Origin: an uncultured Ignavibacteria bacterium
Lineage (GTDB): Bacteria > Bacteroidota > Ignavibacteria > Tepidaquicellales > Tepidaquicellaceae
Direction: 5' to 3'
Assembly: GCA_937924675.1 (NCBI GenBank)
Contig: CALEVL010000064.1
Coordinates: 1 to 17,733, forward strand
DNA: 17,733 nt
How positions within the stretch are numbered: the stretch's first letter is position 1; every line of letters starts with the position of its first letter. The notes under the pieces are model-generated. The model had not been told where the DNA came from. It worked only from the letters and a program-made list of their open reading frames with translations, and did no database searches. This document shows, piece by piece, positions 8,370 through 14,037 of this stretch. A program made the position numbers and the translations under genes.

Positions 8370-9080
8370 ATGATCTCGACAATAAAAAGACAAATTTTTC
8401 CGATTTATATACTGGTTCTGCTAACTTTGGTTTTTTCCTCTTGCATCAGTGTTGAACGAACTATTAAGCTCAATAGTGACGGATCCGGTGAAGAGGTTTT
8501 GAAATTGATCTACCAAAAGGAGTTTTATAACATGCTTGGTACATTTACAATGATGTTTGATTCTACCGGAGGTCAAAGCAATCTGATGGATTCCATGTAT
8601 AATGCAACATCTGAACTGTCCAAGCTGAGAAGTTCATTTGAATCTACCGAAGGACTGAGACTTATCGAGTCATATTCCCGCATTCAGCCCGATTCCTCAA
8701 ATCTTGTGTATGTAAATTACGCATTTGACAGTGTATATAAGATTGGTGAGTCAATGAACAAAGTAAGTGATGATTTCGAGGACCAGCCTGCCAAGATCAC
8801 CTATGAAACAGAAGACGGAAACATTGTTTTCCGATACCTTTATGAATCTCCTGATGTTGGAAACGATCCTTCGGCTGATTCACTGAAAGCACAAATGATG
8901 TCCGGAATGGCATCCATGTTTCAGAATGGAAAGTTCAGGTTTGAGCTGAATTCTCCCTATGATGTAGTTTCATCCAATGCTACGTCTCAGGACGGTAGAA
9001 ATCTAGTGTGGGATCTGCCGCTTTCGGATATCATCACAAATAACAGACTTCTGATAGAGGCGGTATTGAAGCCTGAATGA
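8370..9080 (+). CDS. Lipoprotein, possibly LppM-like
   Basis: This 236-residue lipoprotein has a basic N-terminus (K6, R7), a hydrophobic segment at 9-21 and a lipobox ending at C25 (VFSSC), so lipidation at C25 is expected. Just after it comes an IKLNSDGSGEE segment (33-42). Near the end there is a pattern of SPYDV..SNA....DGRNLVWDLPLSD (195-220). Both recall the LppM/DUF3153-type beta-rich lipoproteins, in which an N-terminal strand with DGSG and a late NA/G-W pattern recur. This is a resemblance seen by eye and not a secure assignment. The middle is rich in S, M and D without motifs. No function can be given. It is transcribed away from the peptidase pair and is followed by a 140-bp gap with a sigma-54-like promoter, so it may be a unit on its own; no hairpin terminator was seen behind it. 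Confidence 0.8.
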   Translation: MISTIKRQIFPIYILVLLTLVFSSCISVERTIKLNSDGSGEEVLKLIYQKEFYNMLGTFTMMFDSTGGQSNLMDSMYNATSELSKLRSSFESTEGLRLIESYSRIQPDSSNLVYVNYAFDSVYKIGESMNKVSDDFEDQPAKITYETEDGNIVFRYLYESPDVGNDPSADSLKAQMMSGMASMFQNGKFRFELNSPYDVVSSNATSQDGRNLVWDLPLSDIITNNRLLIEAVLKPE

Positions 9081-9178
9081 CGGGCACCATATTGTGGGGA
9101 AATGTTGTTAGCTCTTTTGTGGAAAAAAATCCCACTCTCAAAAAAGGGATAATTTTAACGTCTAATTGGCGGTTTTCG

Positions 9179-9194
9179 GGGCACGGAAATTGCC
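9179..9194 (+). promoter_or_regulatory. Candidate sigma-54 (RpoN) promoter for the lipoprotein-ccmF unit
   Basis: The sequence GGGCACGGAAATTGCC fits the -24/-12 consensus TGGCACG-N4-TTGCW. All ten of GGCACG and TTGC match, the invariant GG (9180-9181) and GC (9192-9193) are separated by exactly 10 nt, and only the first and last positions differ. Transcription would begin near 9205, 16 nt before the ATG at 9221. A TATAAT at 9199-9204 lies in the same stretch but has no well-placed -35 partner. An enhancer site for an activator was not recognised upstream. Confidence 0.5.
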
Positions 9195-9220
9195 TAACTA
9201 TAATTAAAACAACTTAACCA

Positions 9221-9742
9221 ATGCAATTGAAAGCAATAAGATTAGCAATTCTGTTTTTTTCTGCGATTATGATGTATTCATGCGCAAAAGAGGTTCCGCC
9301 TGAATTGCTGAGCGGAAATCAGAAGAAACAGCAGACACAGGAACAACAAGGCAAGCAAGATATGCCGGACGATTCAATACACAGATCATTGAAGTCATCA
9401 AATCCACACGGAAGCAGTGAAGGCAGCAGTTCAGAAAGCAAATCCGGAGAAGGGATGGATGACGAAAAGGTGGTTTCACTTACAAAGGAAGCCGATGAAG
9501 CAGATGCAAAGTTCAAAAAGACGGGTGCTGCAGGCGACAAGAGCACATGCATAGAAAAGCAAATGGCAGCCGCAAATTATCTGATGTTTGAAGCTGACCT
9601 TCCTCCGAAAGACAAATATAAGCCTGCACTTCAAAGATACAGAAGAGTTTTGGAACTTGATCCGAAGAACGATGAAGCGAAAACGAATAAGAAACAAATC
9701 GAAGACATTTACATTTCAATGGGTAAACCGATTCCTGAATAA
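9221..9742 (+). CDS. Small lipoprotein with low-complexity linker and TPR-like C-terminus
   Basis: The protein has 173 residues. A hydrophobic segment (8-18) is followed by a lipobox-like MYSC, placing a lipidated cysteine at C21; the -3 position is Met, which is unusual. Residues 30-80 form a low-complexity linker rich in Q, S, G and E, typical of a flexible tether. The C-terminal part (about 84-168) is helical, and Y133 to Y164, containing the ALQRYRRVLELDPKNDEA pattern, looks like one tetratricopeptide repeat, suggesting protein binding in the periplasm or at the outer membrane. It lies 37 bp upstream of ccmF on the same strand and appears to share its promoter. A role as partner in cytochrome c maturation is possible only on that context. 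I do not recognise the family. Confidence 0.8.
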   Translation: MQLKAIRLAILFFSAIMMYSCAKEVPPELLSGNQKKQQTQEQQGKQDMPDDSIHRSLKSSNPHGSSEGSSSESKSGEGMDDEKVVSLTKEADEADAKFKKTGAAGDKSTCIEKQMAAANYLMFEADLPPKDKYKPALQRYRRVLELDPKNDEAKTNKKQIEDIYISMGKPIPE

Positions 9743-9779
9743 TAACGGTTAAAGCCATTTTCAAAAAAAACCAATCATT

Positions 9780-12197
9780 ATGGGTTACGCTTTTGTTTAC
9801 ATAGCATTTGCCGCCTGCCTGATATCGACCATACTTTATGCGATGGTCAGCAAAGGAAACGAGAAGGTCCTGAAATTCGCGAGAATGTTTTTCCACGTCT
9901 CAGTTATCATGACTATCTCTTCAGCGGCGTTTCTTCTTTATCTTATCATATCTCACCAGTTTGACTACACTTACGTCTGGAGCTACAGTTCAAAGGATCT
10001 TCCGTTCAATCTGCTAATGTCAACATTTTACGCAGGTCAGGAGGGAAGTTTTCACCTGTGGGCATTCATGATGGCTGTACTGGGAATTTTTGTCCTGTCT
10101 TTCCTCATTGCACGGGACAGGGATTATGAGGTAAATCATCACACAAGTTTCAAGGAAAGATATGAGCCGGTTGTGATGCTTGTATTTGCTTCAATTCAAA
10201 CCATGTTGCTTTTCACACTGATACTGAAGTCTCCTTATCTGAAAGTATGGGAATCATTTCCGGGTGATGTACAGCTCGGCTTTGTGCCGGAAGACGGACG
10301 CGGATTGAATCCTCTGCTGCAGAACTTCTGGATGACAATTCATCCGCCGATACTCTTTGCCGGATTTTCGGCCCTCGCAGTTCCTTTCTGTTTTGCGATC
10401 GCAGCATTGATTAAGAACAATTATAACAGATGGATGAAGCTTGCGCTGCCATGGACATTGTTTGCAGGAATGGTTCTTGGAGTTGGAATTATGCTCGGAG
10501 GTTTCTGGGCTTACGGAGTTCTCGGATGGGGCGGTTACTGGGGTTGGGATCCTGTTGAAAACTCATCTTTCGTTCCATGGATAGTAATCATTGCGGCAAT
10601 ACACACACTGGTTGCTGAGGAAAAAACAGGTAAATTCAAAAAGACCAGTTTGATACTATGTATATTGGGATTCGTTCTGGTGTTGTATTCAACATTTCTT
10701 ACAAGAAGCGGTATTCTGGGAGATGCTTCTGTTCACTCTTTTGTTGATCCGGGACAGGAAGTCTATATTTTTCTGGTGGCATTCCTTGGATCATATTTAT
10801 TGCTTGGAATAGGACTCATTCTATACAGACTTAAGAGTCTTGGTTCACCTGCAAAGGAAACATCAGAAATGCTTTCAAGAGAGTCAGCTTTATTTATAGG
10901 TGCTGTAACACTTTGCGCAAGTGCTTTGGTTATTGGTGTTGGAACAAGCTGGCCCATCATTACAAAAGGAAGTGTTGATATTGCATTTTATAATAAGATG
11001 AATCTTCCTCTTGCAATCCTGATAGCCGCAGTAAACGGCATAAGCATACTGCTTGCATGGAAACACACTGACAGCAAGAGATTCTTTAAGAGTCTATATG
11101 TTCCGATAACTATTACGGTGGTGGTTGCTCTTGCACTTGCTGTCTTTGCAGTAAGAGATATACTCATACTTGCTCTTGCAGCAACTTCGATTTTTTCGTT
11201 CGCAATAAATCTTCAACTTATTCTGAAACTTGTTTCAAACAAGATGGTAAAAGCCGGTCCGTATGTGGCTCACCTGGGAATCATGGTTTTGTTCCTCGGA
11301 ATTATCGGCTCTTCCAAATACTCAGTTGAAGAAAATTTGGCGCTGCCTATTGATGAACCGAAGGAAGCTCTTGGATACACTCTCACATACAAAGGCGCTA
11401 CTCCAATTAAAGGGGAAAGCAGTAAAGATGAGAAATATCATTTTAATGTTGTAGTAGAGAAGGAAGGCAAGGGATATCTTCTGCAGCCGGTTATGTTTTA
11501 CAGTGAATATTCACAAGGCATCATGAAGAATCCTGACATTGCAAACCTCGGAATAAAGGACATTTATCTTGCGCCAATGTCGCTTGAGGTTGGAAGTCCT
11601 TACACAGAACAGGATATTGTGAAATTCGAAAAAGGTCAGGAACTTGATGTGAAGGGAATGAAAATTAAGTTCATAGACTTTGACAGATCAAAATTCAGTC
11701 AGGATAAGATGATGAGCGGTGAGGAAAATATCATCGGTGCTCAGCTGGAAGTAACTGCAGACGGAAAGACTGAAACAGTCATTGCCGAGCAGTTTCTTGC
11801 TCAGGGCAATACTGAACCTATTCCTGTCAAAATTCCCGGAAGCAATAACTTGACTGTGTATCTAACTCAGATCTCTGTTGACGGCGTGCCAACAGCCCTC
11901 ATTGCAGTATCCGACAAACAGCCGGGCTCGGCAGATGACAAAGAAACTCTTGTACTTACCGCAAGCATTAAGCCTCTGATTAATTTGGTTTGGGGCGGAA
12001 CTATCATTATGGCTATAGGATTCTTCTTAGCTCTTATGAACAGAAAAAAGGCCTTCCTTGGAGAGACAAGATCTGCCGAAAAGATTTCCCGGCATTCGGA
12101 AAATCACGGTAACGGACACACCTCTAATGGCAATGGTTCTAACGGGCACAATTCAAACGGACAAAAGAAAGTTCATGATACAAAACATCAGCACTAA
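9780..12197 (+). CDS. ccmF: Cytochrome c maturation heme lyase subunit CcmF
   Basis: The 805-residue multi-spanning membrane protein belongs to the CcmF/NrfE family, the part of the Ccm (System I) machinery that attaches heme to apocytochrome c outside the cytoplasmic membrane. The tryptophan-rich WWD motif WGGYWGWDPVENSS is at 250-263. The four histidines known as heme ligands or flanking residues are present: H188 (TIHPP), H275 (AIHTLV), H319 (SVHSF) and H498 (VAHLG), matching H173, H261, H303 and H491 of the E. coli protein. About 13-15 hydrophobic segments are visible, the last at 735-752. A large soluble domain follows residue 510. The C-terminus (772-805) is a tail rich in His, Asn and Gly. 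At 805 residues it is longer than the roughly 650 of E. coli CcmF. It is transcribed with the small lipoprotein in front and ends at a strong terminator. No other ccm genes lie in the window. Confidence 0.95.
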   Translation: MGYAFVYIAFAACLISTILYAMVSKGNEKVLKFARMFFHVSVIMTISSAAFLLYLIISHQFDYTYVWSYSSKDLPFNLLMSTFYAGQEGSFHLWAFMMAVLGIFVLSFLIARDRDYEVNHHTSFKERYEPVVMLVFASIQTMLLFTLILKSPYLKVWESFPGDVQLGFVPEDGRGLNPLLQNFWMTIHPPILFAGFSALAVPFCFAIAALIKNNYNRWMKLALPWTLFAGMVLGVGIMLGGFWAYGVLGWGGYWGWDPVENSSFVPWIVIIAAIHTLVAEEKTGKFKKTSLILCILGFVLVLYSTFLTRSGILGDASVHSFVDPGQEVYIFLVAFLGSYLLLGIGLILYRLKSLGSPAKETSEMLSRESALFIGAVTLCASALVIGVGTSWPIITKGSVDIAFYNKMNLPLAILIAAVNGISILLAWKHTDSKRFFKSLYVPITITVVVALALAVFAVRDILILALAATSIFSFAINLQLILKLVSNKMVKAGPYVAHLGIMVLFLGIIGSSKYSVEENLALPIDEPKEALGYTLTYKGATPIKGESSKDEKYHFNVVVEKEGKGYLLQPVMFYSEYSQGIMKNPDIANLGIKDIYLAPMSLEVGSPYTEQDIVKFEKGQELDVKGMKIKFIDFDRSKFSQDKMMSGEENIIGAQLEVTADGKTETVIAEQFLAQGNTEPIPVKIPGSNNLTVYLTQISVDGVPTALIAVSDKQPGSADDKETLVLTASIKPLINLVWGGTIIMAIGFFLALMNRKKAFLGETRSAEKISRHSENHGNGHTSNGNGSNGHNSNGQKKVHDTKHQH

Positions 12198-12218
12198 TAT
12201 TATTTATTTCATTTAAGA

Positions 12219-12250
12219 AAAAAAGACCGGTCAGTTGACCGGTCTTTTTT
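12219..12250 (+). terminator. Intrinsic terminator behind ccmF
   Basis: A near-perfect hairpin, AAAAAAGACCGGTCA (12219-12233) against TGACCGGTCTTTTTT (12236-12250), with an effective AGTT loop and a six-T run. The A-run on the other arm means it could also stop leftward transcription coming from the lyase gene, which ends at 12467. Confidence 0.9.
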
Positions 12251-12391
12251 GTTTTATGTTGGAGTTGAATCTGAATCTTCTCTAGAAATGCATTTAATTC
12301 AGTTATGTGGTGCTGTCACTAATTACTCTCATTGTCATCTAATCCCTAGTGCAAAAATAAGACATACGATTGAGTCCGATAACTGTTTACA

Positions 12392-12409
12392 AGAATACGG
12401 AAGTATTCT
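12392..12409. repeat. Short inverted repeat, possible weak hairpin
   Basis: AGAATAC (12392-12398) and GTATTCT (12403-12409) form a 7-bp perfect stem around GGAA. It lies about 60 bp beyond the stop of the leftward lyase gene and has no clean T-run, so a terminator role is doubtful. The rest of the 269-bp gap 12198-12466 holds only the ccmF terminator and AT-rich sequence in which I see no credible gene. Confidence 0.35.
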
Positions 12410-12466
12410 GTTTAAATTAGCGGACAAGACTTAATTGCGATGCGCGCTGCATTATTCTATATATTT

Positions 12467-13864
12467 TTAATTCCTCTTAAACCTTGCCTGAAAGAATCTC
12501 AGATACTTCGGTTCATAAACCATCTTGAGTCCTCTTACCTTCTTTCGCCTTTCAAAAACGTTTTCAATACTCTCGGCCACAACGTCCATGTGTGCCTGCG
12601 TATAGACTCTTCTTGGAATCGTAAGACGAACAAGTTCAAGCTTAGGATAATTGTGCTTTCCGGTTTTCTTATCGCGCCCTGCTGAAACAATGCCCCTCTC
12701 CATAGTTCTAACCCCTGAATCAATATAGATCTCTGCCGCAAGTGTTTGTGCCGGAAAGTTGTCCTGCTTGATGTGTGGAAGAAACGCCTTTGCATCCAGA
12801 AATATTCCGTGACCGCCAATCGGACGAACGATCGGAATACCGCCGTTCATCAACTTTTCACCGAGATAAATAACCTGACCTACCCTAGCCTTCATGTGAT
12901 CATCTGTCAATGATTCAACTATTCCTATAGCCATCGCTTCCATATCTCTTCCGGCAAGACCGCCGTAAGTATGAAGTCCTTCATAAACTACACAGAGATT
13001 GCTTGCTTCTTCATAGAGCTTCTTATCATTAACTGCAAAGAATCCTCCTATGTTTACCAAGGCATCTTTCTTCGCGCTGAAAGTAGCACCGTCAGTGAGT
13101 GAACAAATCTCTTTTACAATCTGTGCGACACTCTTACGAGCATATCCGTGCTCACGGGTTTTTATGAACCACGCATTCTCTGCAACACGTGTCATATCGA
13201 GAAAAATCTTAATTCCGTGCTTTGCCGTAAACCTGCGAACATCCTTAAGATTCCTCATAGAGATCGGCTGACCTCCGGCCATGTTCACAGTTGTGGCAAC
13301 GCAAATATAGGGTAACTTCTTCGCTCCGAATTTCTTTATCAGGGCTTCTAACTTGTTCAAATCAATGTTGCCTTTGAACGGATGAAGGTTTGACGGATCG
13401 TGTGCCTCATCTATGATCACATCATAGAACGTACCGCCTGCAAGTTCCTGATGAAGACGGGTTGTTGTGAAATACATATTTCCGGGAACAATATCACCGG
13501 GCTTTATCGTAATCCTTGAGAGTAGATTCTCTGCGCCCCGCCCCTGATGAGTTGGAACTACATATTTATAACCGTAGTACTTTCTTACAGTCTCTTCGAG
13601 ATGATAGAAGTTCTCACTTCCGGCGTATGCTTCATCTCCCAGCATAAGACCTGACCATTGTCTGTCACTCATTGCATTTGTGCCGCTGTCTGTCAGCAGA
13701 TCAATATATACATCACGTGATCTTAGTAAAAATGTGTTGAATCCTGCTTCTTCGATTTTCTTTTTTCTCTGAACAGGGGTGGACATATTGAGCAATTCTA
13801 CCATCTTAATCTTAAATGGTTCTGCCCATGAGTGATGAGGATCTCGTCGGATTCTTTTCGTCAT
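12467..13864 (-). CDS. tpl: Tyrosine phenol-lyase (beta-tyrosinase), PLP-dependent
   Basis: The 465-residue enzyme belongs to the beta-eliminating lyase family (fold type I PLP), which comprises tyrosine phenol-lyase (L-tyrosine to phenol, pyruvate and ammonia) and tryptophanase. It aligns without gaps of note to Citrobacter tyrosine phenol-lyase with an offset of nine. PLP lysine K266 (SAKKD), R109, D223, R226, Y80, Y300 and carboxylate-binding R413 are all in place. The residues that separate the two activities are of the phenol-lyase type: T133 (Asp in tryptophanase), R390 in TMERG (Val or Ile in tryptophanase) and F457 in LRFF (His463 in E. coli TnaA). Length matches the family (456 in Citrobacter). 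The start ATG at 13864 gives an N-terminal extension of about nine residues. A soluble tetramer is expected. It appears to have its own promoter behind the ATPase gene. Automatic annotation may call it tryptophanase; I think that is less likely. Confidence 0.88.
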   Translation of the reverse strand: MTKRIRRDPHHSWAEPFKIKMVELLNMSTPVQRKKKIEEAGFNTFLLRSRDVYIDLLTDSGTNAMSDRQWSGLMLGDEAYAGSENFYHLEETVRKYYGYKYVVPTHQGRGAENLLSRITIKPGDIVPGNMYFTTTRLHQELAGGTFYDVIIDEAHDPSNLHPFKGNIDLNKLEALIKKFGAKKLPYICVATTVNMAGGQPISMRNLKDVRRFTAKHGIKIFLDMTRVAENAWFIKTREHGYARKSVAQIVKEICSLTDGATFSAKKDALVNIGGFFAVNDKKLYEEASNLCVVYEGLHTYGGLAGRDMEAMAIGIVESLTDDHMKARVGQVIYLGEKLMNGGIPIVRPIGGHGIFLDAKAFLPHIKQDNFPAQTLAAEIYIDSGVRTMERGIVSAGRDKKTGKHNYPKLELVRLTIPRRVYTQAHMDVVAESIENVFERRKKVRGLKMVYEPKYLRFFQARFKRN

Positions 13865-13892
13865 TTTATCGTATTGTGGTTAGATTTATCTG

Positions 13893-13923
13893 TAAAAATA
13901 ACTATTACCAATTTGCGGACAAA
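13893..13923 (-). promoter_or_regulatory. Bacteroidota-type promoter of the tyrosine phenol-lyase gene
   Basis: Read on the minus strand, TTTG (13923-13920), a 19-nt spacer, then TATTTTTA (13900-13893), one base from TAnnTTTG. It sits about 30 bp before the ATG at 13864, the same layout as the HU promoter in this window. It suggests the lyase is transcribed separately from the ATPase gene upstream. Confidence 0.5.
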
Positions 13924-13936
13924 TGACTTAAGTCAT
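13923..13936. promoter_or_regulatory. 14-bp perfect palindrome, candidate operator
   Basis: ATGACTTAAGTCAT is fully self-complementary. It abuts the -33 element of the lyase promoter, sharing one base, which is where an activator or repressor dimer would bind. The binding protein is unknown. Confidence 0.4.
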
Positions 13937-13940
13937 ACTT

Positions 13941-14037
13941 TTGAGTTGAGAGTTGTGGGTTGAGAGAGTTGTGGGTTGAGAGTTGTGAGAGTTGTGGGTT
14001 GAGAGTCACTGCATTCACTTCTCAACTCTCAACTCAA
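13941..14037. repeat. Tandem GTTGTGGGTTGAGAG repeats flanked by a 15-bp inverted repeat
   Basis: Three exact copies of GTTGTGGGTTGAGAG lie at 13952-13966, 13968-13982 and 13991-14005, with a shortened copy at 13982-13991. The block is bounded by TTGAGTTGAGAGTTG (13941-13955) and its exact complement CAACTCTCAACTCAA (14023-14037). The right arm runs through the ATPase stop codon (14034-14036). It fills most of the spacer between the ATPase and lyase genes and could fold in RNA as a long hairpin; there is no T-run to make it a standard terminator. Confidence 0.85.

Noticed and set aside
9129..9150. ATCCC/GGGAT inverted repeat as terminator or enhancer site
   Set aside because: Five-base arms with a 12-nt loop and no following T-run are too weak to call.
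9166..9204. TTGGCG and TATAAT as a classical sigma-70 promoter
   Set aside because: The spacer is 27 nt, too long; the overlapping sigma-54 match is much better.
12249..12434. A 61-codon open frame after the ccmF terminator
   Set aside because: It starts inside or right at the terminator T-run, has no recognisable features and lies in AT-rich spacer.
13885..13908. TGTAAA followed by AT-rich sequence as a TyrR box upstream of tpl
   Set aside because: Only one half-site matches TGTAAA-N6-TTTACA, and TyrR regulation is an enterobacterial feature.
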